Shown piece by piece: positions 1 to 9,131 of a DNA stretch of 64,000 bases. Made by a program: the position numbers and the translations under genes. A model generated the notes under the pieces. It was not told the DNA's origin, did no database searches, and was given only the letters and a program-made list of their open reading frames with translations. Position 1 is the stretch's first letter, and each line of letters starts with the position of its first letter. The DNA is from Gammaproteobacteria bacterium (lineage in GTDB: Bacteria > Pseudomonadota > Gammaproteobacteria > Pseudomonadales > UBA5518), in NCBI GenBank assembly GCA_016705365.1, contig JADIYI010000008.1, forward strand, positions 2,046,001 to 2,110,000, given 5' to 3'.

Positions 1-640
1 CCGCGGGCGTTCGGCGGCTGGTCACGAAACGTATCGCTGCCGCTGCCCGCTGCTCGCAGGCGAGTTTCAGCAACTCCATTGCCTCGGCTTCGCCAAGCCT
101 GAAGCTGCGCGTTGGGCCGCCGATCAATACGGCCAGCTCGCCGGCTCCCGGGGTTGATTGCGCGCTGCCCGGCGGCAAATCCGGCTGGCGGCCGCGCTGC
201 GGCTCGTTGTCCAGCGGCAGCGCGATACGCATGATCCTGGGGTCATCGGCGGTGATGTACTGGCACGATGAAATCACCAGCGCGAATTCACGCAGATAGC
301 GTGGCTGGCGGCCAATCAGGATGATCCGCGTGTGGCGCTTCGACCGGGCCCGGATCCACAGCGCCACCATTCCCGGACGACGCCCGATCGTGATGATGAG
401 GTCGGGCCAGGGTGCGCCAAGGCGGTCGGATCGTTCGAGGTCGATATGGGCGATGGACGGGCGAAACCACGGCTTTCCCTTGACGAAACCGGGCTTCGGA
501 AACACGAACCGGGTCTCGTAGGCGCAACCGAGGCGGTCGGCCAGGCTGAAAACCTGCTTGTTGTCTCCCTGCTTGTCGGAGAGCAGCAGCCAGATCAGGG
601 GCCGCGCGGGCGACGGGGATTTGGTGTCCTCACACGGCAT
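1..640 (-). CDS. ELM1-like family protein (COG3660 type), C-terminus cut by window edge
   Basis: The reading frame starts at ATG 640 and runs off the left edge, giving about 213 residues. The N-terminus (WLLLSDKQGDNKQVFSLADRLG) fits the opening of bacterial proteins related to plant mitochondrial fission factor ELM1, which start with a W-x-L-x-x-x-K-x-G-D-x-x-Q pattern; a later LIGGPTRSFRL fits the GG motif opening their second half. These proteins have a glycosyltransferase-like fold but no settled bacterial role. The start overlaps the stop of the upstream gene by one base (TGATG), so translation is probably coupled. The neighbours make lipid precursors, so an envelope role is a reasonable inference only. 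Confidence 0.7.
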   Translation of the reverse strand, partial: MPCEDTKSPSPARPLIWLLLSDKQGDNKQVFSLADRLGCAYETRFVFPKPGFVKGKPWFRPSIAHIDLERSDRLGAPWPDLIITIGRRPGMVALWIRARSKRHTRIILIGRQPRYLREFALVISSCQYITADDPRIMRIALPLDNEPQRGRQPDLPPGSAQSTPGAGELAVLIGGPTRSFRLGEAEAMELLKLACEQRAAAAIRFVTSRRTPA

Positions 641-1566
641 CAGCGCAGCACTCCGTCGCGATAGAGCCGCCACATGAAGCCCCAGACGAACAGCAGCGGA
701 TACTTGCGCACCTTCGGGGGGATGGTGATCACCTTTCCGCTGTGCCGCTCAAGCTTCCAGGCAATGTAATCGAAACCGCCCTCGAAGGTGAACAGGGCTT
801 TGAACAAGCGCAATACCGACAGCAATTTGCCGGATGCGCGGCGCAGGGCCCAGGCCAGTCTTGCGTGTTGGCGAACGCGGTCTGGCGGCGCTGCACGGTA
901 GTTGCGGCCATCGACTTCAAACGACCAGCGCAATTGCACCGCTACTGCTTCGGTTGCCTGCTGAAAAAAACCGGCGCCGTATTCGACCAGGGTCGAGGGT
1001 CGTCGGCTGCCCTCGGCGCGCAGTTCGGTCGCGTAGCTCAGTACGAGTCCGCGCTCCCACAATTCACTGATCGTGCCGTTCGGCGGCGCGCACGGCAGCG
1101 TGCGATCGAGCAGCGTGATGACCGCGCGGCGAAGGCAGCTGCGCACCCTGTCGCGGGTGGTGTCGTCGGCGCTGAATGCCAGTGCAACCGGTTGACTGAA
1201 ACGACCCCAGATATAGGATTCGAACCACTTGCGCGATACCCCGCGTTCGAGATCCCCGATGGACAGCACGGCGTACTTGCAGCGCACGCTGCCCTCCCCG
1301 ACAGCTCGCTGGAGATAATAGACATTCGGGGCCAGCACGCGGTTGGCGAACGCACTCAGGAAATGGGTGTGTGCCTGCCGATACCCGCTGACGATCACGT
1401 AGAGATCGACCAGCCCGTCGAACAGATCGCCGCTGCGCAGACAGGATCCGTAGAACAGCACCGCCAGCACGCTGCCCTTGTGCCGTTGCTGCAGTGATTC
1501 GAGCAATGCGTCGAGAGCCGCGCGAGCCTGTTCGTCGCCTTCGAAAGCCGGGCCGAATGGCTCCAC
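640..1566 (-). CDS. Tam41/Mmp37-like phosphatidate cytidylyltransferase
   Basis: A 308-residue protein if the GTG at 1566 is used; the open frame extends further upstream but only as a shadow of the kinase gene. Near residue 35 it has the nucleotidyltransferase G-S motif (FYGSCLR) followed by LVDLYVIV, then VYYLQRA, KYAVLS and YIWGRFSQPV. These match in order the landmarks of Tam41, the mitochondrial enzyme that makes CDP-diacylglycerol from phosphatidate and CTP. The gene starts 2 nt after the lipid kinase stop and overlaps the ELM1-like gene by one base. Kinase (phosphatidate supply) and cytidylyltransferase (phosphatidate use) make biochemical sense together. The activity is inferred from motifs. 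Confidence 0.72.
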   Translation of the reverse strand: MEPFGPAFEGDEQARAALDALLESLQQRHKGSVLAVLFYGSCLRSGDLFDGLVDLYVIVSGYRQAHTHFLSAFANRVLAPNVYYLQRAVGEGSVRCKYAVLSIGDLERGVSRKWFESYIWGRFSQPVALAFSADDTTRDRVRSCLRRAVITLLDRTLPCAPPNGTISELWERGLVLSYATELRAEGSRRPSTLVEYGAGFFQQATEAVAVQLRWSFEVDGRNYRAAPPDRVRQHARLAWALRRASGKLLSVLRLFKALFTFEGGFDYIAWKLERHSGKVITIPPKVRKYPLLFVWGFMWRLYRDGVLR

Positions 1567-1568
1567 GG

Positions 1569-2573
1569 CTAGATTCTCAGGAAACGTGCGTTGCCGGCCA
1601 CGCCCACGTGCAGCGGACCGCTGCCCGGTGCGACGTGGTGCAGTTCGCCGTCGAGCGTGAACGCGCCGTTGAAATCGAGCTGAACCGAATCCAGCCGGGC
1701 GCTGTGATAACCGGTATCCGCGCGCACGCATTGCGCGGGGCGGCCGCGCAGCACGGAGGGAAGCGAACGCATGAACTGCTGCGCACCGCGCTCGATGGCG
1801 GTGATACGCAAGGCTTCCTCGCCCGGACCCCAGAACGGGTGGATGCCGAGAAACAAACGCTGCAGTGTGCTGATGACCAGCAGCATGAATTCGCCATCGA
1901 GCGGAGCAGCGCAACCTGGTGTGCTGATGTGTATCTCGAGCGGCCGGGCAAATCCCTCGTGCCCGCGCATCATGCCCCACAAGGTGCGGATCATCGCGAC
2001 TCCCGAACTGAATTCACTGCGCATGCCGCGCGATCTTACCTGCTCGTGCCAGTATTCAATACCGTCAACCACGGCACCCACGCCAAACACCAGGCCGCAA
2101 CCGAGCGATTCACCGGTGGCATTGCGCACGCTGATTATCGGACGCTGGACTATCCGTGCGCCGCGTTGCACGCCTCGCGCCCAGGCCAGCAGTTTCAGCA
2201 CCGATCCCTGGAGACTGCCGCGTATTCCCACGTCGCCGACGGTCACGTTGGTGGTGCCGCCCGGCAGTGCGCACAGCAGAGGCGGTGATTCGAACGCGGT
2301 TCCCGTCACCAGTTCACCCAGTACATGCGCCACGCTGCCGTCGCCACCGTTGATGGCCAGCACATTGACGCCTGCGCGTCCCAGCTCGGTCATGGCGAGC
2401 GCAATGTCCTCGCTGCGCGCAGTGACGATATGGAAGGCGCCGGGGGTCAGATCCAGCATTGCGCTGATGCTGCTCAGGTGGCGGCGATTCCGGCCGCTGT
2501 TGGGATTGGAGATCATTCCGAGGCGAACAGCCTGCGGGGTTGCGGAAAGCGTCGCAGGGGTTTCATTGATCAT
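1569..2573 (-). CDS. Diacylglycerol/lipid kinase family protein
   Basis: ATG at 2573 gives 334 residues. Near the N-terminus is ISNPNSGRN, then NGGDGSVAHVLGEL and LPGGTTNV; the P-N-S-G and G-G-D-G-S/T signatures define the DAGK catalytic domain (diacylglycerol, sphingosine and YegS-type kinases) that binds ATP. A C-terminal beta-rich region follows (FTLDGELHHVAPG), as usual in the family. The product is expected to be a phosphorylated lipid, plausibly phosphatidate for the cytidylyltransferase encoded directly downstream. The substrate itself cannot be read from the sequence. The apparent longer frame up to 2744 lacks family similarity. Confidence 0.85.
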   Translation of the reverse strand: MINETPATLSATPQAVRLGMISNPNSGRNRRHLSSISAMLDLTPGAFHIVTARSEDIALAMTELGRAGVNVLAINGGDGSVAHVLGELVTGTAFESPPLLCALPGGTTNVTVGDVGIRGSLQGSVLKLLAWARGVQRGARIVQRPIISVRNATGESLGCGLVFGVGAVVDGIEYWHEQVRSRGMRSEFSSGVAMIRTLWGMMRGHEGFARPLEIHISTPGCAAPLDGEFMLLVISTLQRLFLGIHPFWGPGEEALRITAIERGAQQFMRSLPSVLRGRPAQCVRADTGYHSARLDSVQLDFNGAFTLDGELHHVAPGSGPLHVGVAGNARFLRI

Positions 2574-2640
2574 GGATTTTCGTTTTCGGTGCGAACGCTT
2601 TCGATCAGCGAAGTATAGCGATGCGCCGCGACCGCCAGGG

Positions 2641-3522
2641 TCATGGCTGGCAGTTCCGCTCGAGTACCGCCTTCGTGATTGCCACGGGCACGACTCCAAG
2701 GTAGGTGGAGCCCTGGATGCGCAGTGGTATCGCCGTGCGAACATCGATGTCGATCGCCAGTTCGCCGCTCAGTTCGAGCAGGCTGAAGCGGTCCTGTTCG
2801 GGTTCCGTGCCGAGCAATTGTGCGTTGATCGAAACACGCCGCGCGGCGCGGGATTCGTTCATCGGCGTTTCCCGGCCATCCTCGACCAGAGTGAATTTCG
2901 CCGCGAGATTCTGCTCGGGGCCGAGTTCAAGCGTGACCCGATAGAGTTGGGTGTCGGTGAATACCAGGTGCGTGGAGGAGTTTGTCTGCGCATCGCGCAC
3001 CAGCCTGGCAGCATGATCGATCAGCATCAGCGGAGTGATCACCGGATCATCGGTGCTGATCGTTACCGGATACGCGATCTGCCTGCTGTTGGTCGGGATC
3101 CAGCCCGATGCGGGCGCCGGTTCGCGGCGCTCGCGCCATACTCCATCGCTCGCGAAACGGTACAGTTTCTGCCTGCGGTCGCGGCCCTGGGTGGTGCGCA
3201 GGCTCTGCAATACCGCACCGTTGCCCGGGTCGAACCATGTGTCGAGCTCGCCCTGGCTGCGTGCGGCACTGAAGGTGACGTGAATTTTCCCGATAGCGGA
3301 AGACGTCGCCGGCAACACGGGAAGAGCGGTCGCGCCCTGCAGTTCCGCGACGGCAGTGGCGGTTGCCATGGTCTGGTATTGGATGACCGTCGTCGCGGCG
3401 ACCCAGGAGTTGCTTGCCGCGAAATGCAGTTCCTTCCAGCATGCGTTTGCCGTCGCATGGCCTGTCTGACAAATCAGCCACGCAAACGCCACCAGCCCCA
3501 GCCGCCGAGTTGCCAACAACAA
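2641..3522 (-). CDS. Hypothetical exported protein
   Basis: I chose TTG at 3522 because a strong Shine-Dalgarno (GGAGGAAGG) sits just upstream; this gives 293 residues. The start is followed by Arg-Arg, a hydrophobic stretch (LGLVAFAWLICQTGHATA) and a plausible signal-peptidase site near residue 25, so the protein is probably periplasmic. The mature part mixes beta-like segments (FTDTQLYRVTLELGP, TAIPLRIQGSTYLGVVPVAI) and resembles DUF-type periplasmic beta proteins, but I recognise no family. It lies 67 nt upstream of the lipid kinase on the same strand and could head that operon. The island attachment repeat (3613-3653) lies behind its start. Confidence 0.55.
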   Translation of the reverse strand: MLLATRRLGLVAFAWLICQTGHATANACWKELHFAASNSWVAATTVIQYQTMATATAVAELQGATALPVLPATSSAIGKIHVTFSAARSQGELDTWFDPGNGAVLQSLRTTQGRDRRQKLYRFASDGVWRERREPAPASGWIPTNSRQIAYPVTISTDDPVITPLMLIDHAARLVRDAQTNSSTHLVFTDTQLYRVTLELGPEQNLAAKFTLVEDGRETPMNESRAARRVSINAQLLGTEPEQDRFSLLELSGELAIDIDVRTAIPLRIQGSTYLGVVPVAITKAVLERNCQP

Positions 3523-3612
3523 ATGCCTTCCTCCGTGATCCGCGAGGCGATCATTGTGTCTTTGTAACGCACAAACGAAAAGGGGCTGGCTCGTGCCAAC
3601 CCCCTCGTCAAT

Positions 3613-3653
3613 ATGGCTCCGCCTGCCGGGCTCGAACCAGCAACCCATTGATT
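3613..3653 (-). repeat. Partial tRNA-Asn 3' end: probable distal attachment site of the island
   Basis: These 41 nt match 39 of 41 positions of the 3' end of the complete tRNA-Asn at 15412-15452, in the same orientation. They contain the T-arm, the 3' acceptor strand and CCA of a tRNA, but the 5' half is missing. Adjacent bases 3647-3670 form a perfect 9-bp hairpin (loop 3656-3661) in place of a normal anticodon arm, so this is not a functional tRNA. A duplicated tRNA 3' end is the classic mark left by tyrosine-integrase insertion. Confidence 0.75.
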
Positions 3654-3722
3654 GGCAAATTCCAATCAATGCGTCGGCTGGCATTGCGACACTACACATG
3701 AAGCGCTGAAAGGCATTGTATT

Positions 3723-4015
3723 ACAGCGCATTAGCGGTTGTCAGTGTGTTCGGGTGGAGGCGCCGTACACGCTGCTGCACACCGGGAAATAAACTGCGGC
3801 GGGCTTACTCGTAGTCGTCCGGCCCGGGCTATGTGCCTCGCACCCTGCCGGTGACGATCATGAAATCCGTTTCGCTGATGGCGCCCGGGCGCGGCGGGGG
3901 GCGCCGCTCGCGGGCTGGGCACCCGACAGGACACCGAGCCTCAGCCGTCCCAGAGGCTTGGTTTCGGTCGGGGAGGGGCTTTATCCTTCCTGTATTTACC
4001 TGAACCGGATCCCGT
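3723..4015. other. Intergenic, no gene seen
   Basis: About 300 nt inside the island, between the tRNA-Asn fragment and the methyltransferase gene. I see no supported coding sequence; the short frames here are GC-driven. No convincing promoter or terminator was found. Confidence 0.5.
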
Positions 4016-5809
4016 ATGCACGATTCCTCATTGCGCAAGATCGAGGCCTTTTGCCGTGATTACCTCGGCGCGCACCGCGCATCGGCGCTCGAGATCGTCG
4101 ACCTCGGCGCGCGCAACGTCGACGGCATGCGCACCTACCGGCGATTCTTCGATGCGCCTGCGTGGCGCTATCGCGGGCTGGATATCGAGCCGGGCCCCAA
4201 TGTCGACCTGGTGGTCGCGGACCCGTACCGGTGGGACGGGCTGCCCGAATCCAGTATCGATGTGCTGATTTCGGGGCAGACCCTGGAGCATGTGGAGTTT
4301 CCATGGCTCACGATGGAACAGATCGCGCGCGTGCTGCGCGGCGGCGGCGTGGCCTGCCTGGTGGTGCCCTCGGCGGGCCCCGAGCACCGCCACCCGGTGG
4401 ACTGCTGGCGCTTCTACCCGGACGGGATGCGGGCGCTCGCACGTCACGCGGGCCTCGCGGTGGTCGAGGTGTTCACCGACTGGGGCCTCGGCCAGTGGCA
4501 GGACAGCTTCGCGCTGCTGCAGAAGCCACGCAGCGGCGGCGCTGGCGATTCGGCACTACCGGTGTTCGAGGATCGCAAGCTCGCCGAACGCCAGTACCGC
4601 GATCCGCAATCGCGCGGCGGCGAGGTGTTGCCCGGTTTTTACGCCCACCTCGACCTGATCGAGGCGCGCGGTGGCGATCTCGCCGCCGCTGCCGCCGTGT
4701 TGCGCGAGGGCCTGGCGCGCTTCCCGGACAATGCCTACCTGCGCCAGCGCCAGGTCGGCGTGCTATGCGCGCTCGGCAGCCCCGGTGCCGCGCTCGAGCC
4801 TGCGCTGCAGCTGCTTGGGATCACACCGATCGGCCCGGGCGCGCTGCGCAATGTCGAGCTGATGCTGCGCAAGCTCAATGCCGGCGAGCAGGGCTATTTC
4901 GAGCGTGGCCTGGACACGCTGAAACCCGCCACGCTGGGTCGCATCGGCGAGGCGTGTTTCAGCGAGCAGTGCTTCACGCTCGGCAGCTGCGCCTGGGCGA
5001 GTCTTCTGCGCCGCCGGCCCGGGGAGCTCGACTATCGCCTGCACCGTGCGGTCGCATTGCTCGGCACCGCGCAGCGCGCTGCCGGGCTGCAGGCGCTGGC
5101 CGAGGCGCGCGAGGCGCAACTCGCCGAGGGACTCGTCAACCGCACCACGATCGTGCAGCGGATCATCCGCCGGCTCGGCGCGCAGCGCTATCTGGAGATC
5201 GGCGTGGAGCGCGCGACGAATTTCCTGCAAATCGATGCGCCGCAGCGTGTTGCGGTGGACCCGGCCTTCGCGGTACCCGGCGGCGTGGAGGGCATCGCCG
5301 CCACGCGCTGGTTCGCCGTACCCAGCGACGAATTCTTCGAGCAGCACGCGCGCACGGCCCTTGCGGACGGGGTCGAGGTGGTGTTCATCGACGGGCTGCA
5401 CAGCTACGCGCAGGTGCTGCGCGATATCGACAACGCGCTAACCCACCTTGCGCCGGGCGGCGTGATAGCGCTGCACGACTGCCTGCCGAAGAATGCCGCG
5501 GAGGCCTGCGCCAACGAGGCCGATGCACGTCGCCATCTCGAATTCGGCAATGCCTGGACCGGGGATGTGTACCGCGCGATCGTGCACCTGCGTGCCAACC
5601 GCGCCGATCTCGAGGTTTTCGTGCTGGACACCGATCACGGGGTCGGCATCGTGCGGCGCGGCGCACCCCTCAGCACGGTCGAGATCGACATCGAGCGCAT
5701 CGCCGCGCTCGACTTCGCCGAATTCGCGGCGCGGCGCGAGTACTGGCTGGAATTGCGCCCGGTCTCGTTTCTCGACGAATGGCTGGAGCGGCTCGGCGTG
5801 CCCGGCTGA
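4016..5809 (+). CDS. Two-domain SAM methyltransferase with central TPR-like region
   Basis: 597 residues from ATG 4016. The first ~170 residues form a class I methyltransferase domain (EIVDLGARNVDG, DVLISGQTLEHVEFP, then GGGVACLVVPS). Residues ~200-370 are Ala/Leu-rich helical repeats that look TPR-like. From ~390 a second methyltransferase-like domain follows (YLEIGVERATNF, VEVVFIDGLHSY, LAPGGVIALHDCLP), matching the Methyltransf_24 group often found in glycan or natural-product loci. The family suggests modification of a sugar or surface polymer, but the substrate is unknown. It is the first cargo gene after the distal attachment repeat. No clear Shine-Dalgarno precedes the ATG. Confidence 0.75.
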   Translation: MHDSSLRKIEAFCRDYLGAHRASALEIVDLGARNVDGMRTYRRFFDAPAWRYRGLDIEPGPNVDLVVADPYRWDGLPESSIDVLISGQTLEHVEFPWLTMEQIARVLRGGGVACLVVPSAGPEHRHPVDCWRFYPDGMRALARHAGLAVVEVFTDWGLGQWQDSFALLQKPRSGGAGDSALPVFEDRKLAERQYRDPQSRGGEVLPGFYAHLDLIEARGGDLAAAAAVLREGLARFPDNAYLRQRQVGVLCALGSPGAALEPALQLLGITPIGPGALRNVELMLRKLNAGEQGYFERGLDTLKPATLGRIGEACFSEQCFTLGSCAWASLLRRRPGELDYRLHRAVALLGTAQRAAGLQALAEAREAQLAEGLVNRTTIVQRIIRRLGAQRYLEIGVERATNFLQIDAPQRVAVDPAFAVPGGVEGIAATRWFAVPSDEFFEQHARTALADGVEVVFIDGLHSYAQVLRDIDNALTHLAPGGVIALHDCLPKNAAEACANEADARRHLEFGNAWTGDVYRAIVHLRANRADLEVFVLDTDHGVGIVRRGAPLSTVEIDIERIAALDFAEFAARREYWLELRPVSFLDEWLERLGVPG

Positions 5810-5847
5810 GTGCTCCAGTCCCGCAACCGCATCCATGTGCTGGCGGC

Positions 5848-5961
5848 ATGGACGTCTCCGATGCCGAGCGTCTGAAGGCACTTGAGGCCGAGAATGCCCG
5901 GTTGAAAAAGCTGTTGGCCGAATCGATGATCGACATGGAGGTGACTCGCGAGGCGTTGTGA
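5848..5961 (+). pseudogene. IS3-family orfA, 3' remnant
   Basis: The frame reads GMDVSDAERLKALEAEN, then RLKKLLAESMID, to a stop at 5961. This is the leucine-zipper end of the IS3-family OrfA transposase subunit. The helix-turn-helix half that should precede it is gone, since the methyltransferase gene ends only ~40 nt upstream. It directly precedes the broken orfB. Confidence 0.8.
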
Positions 5962-5967
5962 AAAAAA

Positions 5968-6396
5968 GTGGTGATCGCACCGGCGAGGCGAGAGTTGGTG
6001 CGGTGGTTCACGAGCAGGGGACTGACGGAGCGGCACGCGTTGCGCAGGGTGAACATGAGCGCGAGTGCGTTGCGGTATCAGCCGCGCCTGGATCGCAACA
6101 CGGAGTTACGCAAGACAATTGTCCAGTTAGTACAGCGACACCGGCGCTATGGAGCCGAAATGATCGAGCCGGACAAGCCGAATCAAAACGCGTACGTGGA
6201 GTCATTCAATGGGCGGTTCCGAGACGAATGCCTGAACGAGCATTGGTTTATCAGTTCGGCCCGCGCGCGGGCGGAGATCGAGCGCTGGCGCCGCGAATAC
6301 TATGTCGAGCGACCGAAGAAATCTTGGTGGCTACCGCCTGCCGTTTATGCAAAGCAACCGCTCGACAATGCCCTTACAATGCCCGGAGGACTCTAA
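5968..6396 (+). pseudogene. IS3-family orfB transposase with internal deletion
   Basis: The first ~65 residues are the OrfB N-terminal HTH region (LVRWFTSRGLTERHALRRVN, SALRYQP, RRYGAEM). The sequence then jumps to EPDKPNQNAYVESFNGRF and ECLNEHWF, the region around the third catalytic acidic residue of the DDE integrase core. About 120 residues carrying the first two catalytic aspartates are missing, although the frame stays open. The product cannot transpose. The flanking inverted repeats were not found, so exact element ends are unknown. Confidence 0.85.
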
Positions 6397-6612
6397 ACAA
6401 AGCCGCTACGCAGGGCGGGGGGACGTCGCTAAAATTGTAAAAGTGGTAGGCATTTGAGTGGTATGAGGTGTTCGCTTGGGCCGCGATGCCGGTTCGAGTG
6501 TTCGGTGGGCAAACGTTGCTTGTTGTGTTGGGCGGCGCACATCCGGGCGCTTCAGCAATTGAATGTCGGGAATCTTCGCTGTCAGACCAATTAGCTCGAA
6601 GGAGGAAGGAGC

Positions 6613-8040
6613 ATGTCCAAGAACCCGGATCGGCAATTCGACTTTGCCGATATGCAGGATTTCGATGCGGCACGAATTGAAGGCGTAAAGCGCTGGGTCG
6701 CTGAGAACCTGGGAGGGTCCGTGATCGCGATCAAGCGGCTGGCCCGCTGGAGGCCGCTGTGGAAAGTTCAATATCGCGACAAGAACAATGACGAGCGCGC
6801 CGTGCTCGTGCGCGGGGATAGGCCAATTTCCACCCTCTTTTCCCTGGAACACGAGATGCTCGTCACGCAAGCCCTGGAGGCCAATGGCGTGAAGGTTCCG
6901 CATGTACACGGCTGGAGCGATTTTCCCAAGGCCTATGTCATCGACTGGGTCGAGACCGGCGGCGATCGCGATCCGGGCATGATCTACACGGCCATCGATA
7001 CGCCAACCGGCATGGACCCCGATCGATGGCAAGCCATGATGGCCTACATGGAGGGCTTGGCCCGGATCCACACGATCCCCGTCACCGAGTTCAAGGGCAT
7101 AGAGTGGTATCTGGAACCGAAGACGGCTGACGAGGTCGCGCTCAATATTATCGAGCGGCAATATCAGTTCGGAATCGATAACGGACTGAATGATCAGGTC
7201 TTGGCCTGCATCATGTCATGGCTGCGGAGGAATGTTCCCAAGCATCGCACCCAGGCAAGCTTCGTGACGGGCGATGCCGGACAGTTCATGTCCCGTGGGG
7301 CCGAAGTGGCCGCCTATGTGGATTTCGAGATTGCCCATATCGGCGACATCCATTGGGATCTCGCATGCTTCAGGGGGCGACACCCTTACGAAAACATGGG
7401 TGATATTCCCGCGCTCTATCGCCACTACGAAAAAGCGAGCGGCACCAAGTTGGATCTTCCGGTGATCAATTACCACACCGCATCCTTCCTTCTGTTCGCT
7501 GCGATCGCCGCAAAAGCCTTTATGGAGCCCGATGCCCGGGATTCGAACTGGATCGAAGGCGTATTCGAGTATTTGAGTTGCGCACGGCGCGCACTCGAGT
7601 CCATCGCCGAACTGGAGGGAATCACGCTCGACCATGACCTGCACCTTCCCGCGCCGAACGCCGATTTCTTTGCGGATACCGGCCTGCAAAAACTCGTGAT
7701 CGACATCGAGCGGCTTCCCCTCGCGGATGCCTTTGCAGATTGGGAGCGTGGCATCCTTGGCGCAATTCCAAAGTATCAGCTGAATTATGCCCGCTACGGA
7801 AGTTGGCTCACGGCAGAGACCATCAAGGACATCAGCCGCGTGACCGGCAAGCCCCACGACAGCCTCGCCGCTGCAGAGACCGCGATTATGGGCGTCATCG
7901 AAAAAGCTGACCCCAAGCTGGATGCTGAACTGATTCGCATCATGCATCGGCGGACCCTGAGACTGTCGATGCTCACTGCGGGTACGGATCCCACCGACAG
8001 CAATCCGTTCTTCGTGAAGCTGGAGCCCATACTGAAATAA
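6613..8040 (+). CDS. APH/choline-kinase-like phosphotransferase homologue, altered catalytic loop
   Basis: 475 residues from ATG 6613, preceded by a strong GGAGGAAGGAG. The layout resembles the APH family (aminoglycoside phosphotransferase fold): N-lobe with IKRLARWRPLWKVQY and AVLVRGD, then FVTGDAGQFMS where HGDxxxxN is expected, and YVDFEIAHIGDIHWDLA for the Mg-binding Asp and downstream region. The catalytic-loop His is Thr and the usual Asn is absent, while the Asp is kept. A C-terminal extension of ~150 residues is not part of standard APH enzymes. Relatives occur near acyl-CoA dehydrogenases, but none is adjacent here. The true substrate is unknown. Confidence 0.65.
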   Translation: MSKNPDRQFDFADMQDFDAARIEGVKRWVAENLGGSVIAIKRLARWRPLWKVQYRDKNNDERAVLVRGDRPISTLFSLEHEMLVTQALEANGVKVPHVHGWSDFPKAYVIDWVETGGDRDPGMIYTAIDTPTGMDPDRWQAMMAYMEGLARIHTIPVTEFKGIEWYLEPKTADEVALNIIERQYQFGIDNGLNDQVLACIMSWLRRNVPKHRTQASFVTGDAGQFMSRGAEVAAYVDFEIAHIGDIHWDLACFRGRHPYENMGDIPALYRHYEKASGTKLDLPVINYHTASFLLFAAIAAKAFMEPDARDSNWIEGVFEYLSCARRALESIAELEGITLDHDLHLPAPNADFFADTGLQKLVIDIERLPLADAFADWERGILGAIPKYQLNYARYGSWLTAETIKDISRVTGKPHDSLAAAETAIMGVIEKADPKLDAELIRIMHRRTLRLSMLTAGTDPTDSNPFFVKLEPILK

Positions 8041-8405
8041 AGCGATGACCGTCCTTCGATCGTCCGGGGTGACTTTGAAGCCAGCCGTATCGCGGTCGTT
8101 GCTTGGTCAAATGGCACCCCCCTCCTGCGTGAAGGGGGAAAGGGCAGAACTGATCAGGCCGCCTGGGAATCATCCCGGCAAATTCCCTGCTTGCGCGCCC
8201 CATTCCCGGACTTCGCGACTCCGCATATCCCTCGTGCGCAACGGCCCGCATGCGCGCGAGCAATCTGCCCAATTCGCCAGTTCGCGCCAAAGATCAACGC
8301 CACTCAGAGGCGCCTACCTCGACAGCTTTACCAGCCAAGTCCGTAGAATAGGTCTGTTGAAACTACTATCCTCTGACTGTCCGGCTTCCCTGAACGGAGA
8401 TTGCG
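8041..8405. other. Intergenic, no gene seen
   Basis: About 365 nt between the kinase homologue and the exported protein. Frames present are short and low-complexity. A CGGAGA ribosome-binding site lies at its right end for the next gene. Confidence 0.45.
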
Positions 8406-9131
8406 ATGGCACACCATGCTTCCCGATCGATGCGAATGGCAACAGTGACGGGCATCGTCATGCTCCAACTTTCGAGCCCCGCGGCTGCCGATGAACCCAT
8501 CTGGGCGAACGCCAAGTGGGTCAAGGCGACTTCCACCACCTGCGATGGGCTGCGTTACCTGACCCTCAAGGGCAACGACGTCACCGCTTCGACAAAGTCC
8601 AACTCACCGGGCTGCAAGTCATCGGAGGTTGTTTTCGTCCAGGTCAATGTCTCCAGGAAGTTCTTCCTGGGCGGCAACGGCAGCGAAATATCGGCATCGC
8701 ACGTGGATGCGAACTTCATCACCTGCGGTGGTGACGGGAAAGGCCTCATCACCCTTGGCGCACCGGGGGAGGCCGCTCGCGCGATTCGCGAGCATCCTGC
8801 GCCGCCAGGATGCAGCAATGCGACCCAGCAGTATCAACATATTGCGAGCGTGGGCAGCATTCCGTTCACCAACGTGGCCAATGGTGGAGTGATGAGCGTG
8901 CGTGAGAGCCTGGCGCTTCATGCCAAGGAACGCGAGCGGGCCATCGCGGAATGCAACGCGGACCCGTTGTGCCAGGCGGAAGTGAACAGGATGAGGTCGA
9001 TGACGGGCCCGACCTCGAATTCCAATCCCTGTGATTCCGGTAGCATTTACTCCAACTACGACGGTTCTGGTCGTTGCAGGGACAGCAGCGGCAATCGCGA
9101 TCCCAAGGGCACGGTGGTCTTTCCGCAATGA
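8406..9131 (+). CDS. Hypothetical exported protein
   Basis: 241 residues from ATG 8406, with an upstream CGGAGA. The N-terminus is basic then hydrophobic (MRMATVTGIVMLQLSSPAAA) ending in A-A-A-D, a good signal-peptidase I site near residue 28, so the product is probably secreted or periplasmic. The mature part has at least eight cysteines, including CDGLRY, GCKSS, TCGGD, CNADPLCQAE and GRCRDSS, suggesting disulfides. I recognise no family. It is island cargo and has no same-strand operon partner. Confidence 0.6.
   Translation: MAHHASRSMRMATVTGIVMLQLSSPAAADEPIWANAKWVKATSTTCDGLRYLTLKGNDVTASTKSNSPGCKSSEVVFVQVNVSRKFFLGGNGSEISASHVDANFITCGGDGKGLITLGAPGEAARAIREHPAPPGCSNATQQYQHIASVGSIPFTNVANGGVMSVRESLALHAKERERAIAECNADPLCQAEVNRMRSMTGPTSNSNPCDSGSIYSNYDGSGRCRDSSGNRDPKGTVVFPQ

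Noticed and set aside
4162..5961. A 599-codon frame overlapping the methyltransferase gene in another phase
   Set aside because: Arg/Ala repeats with no domain until the last ~38 codons, which belong to the IS3 orfA remnant.
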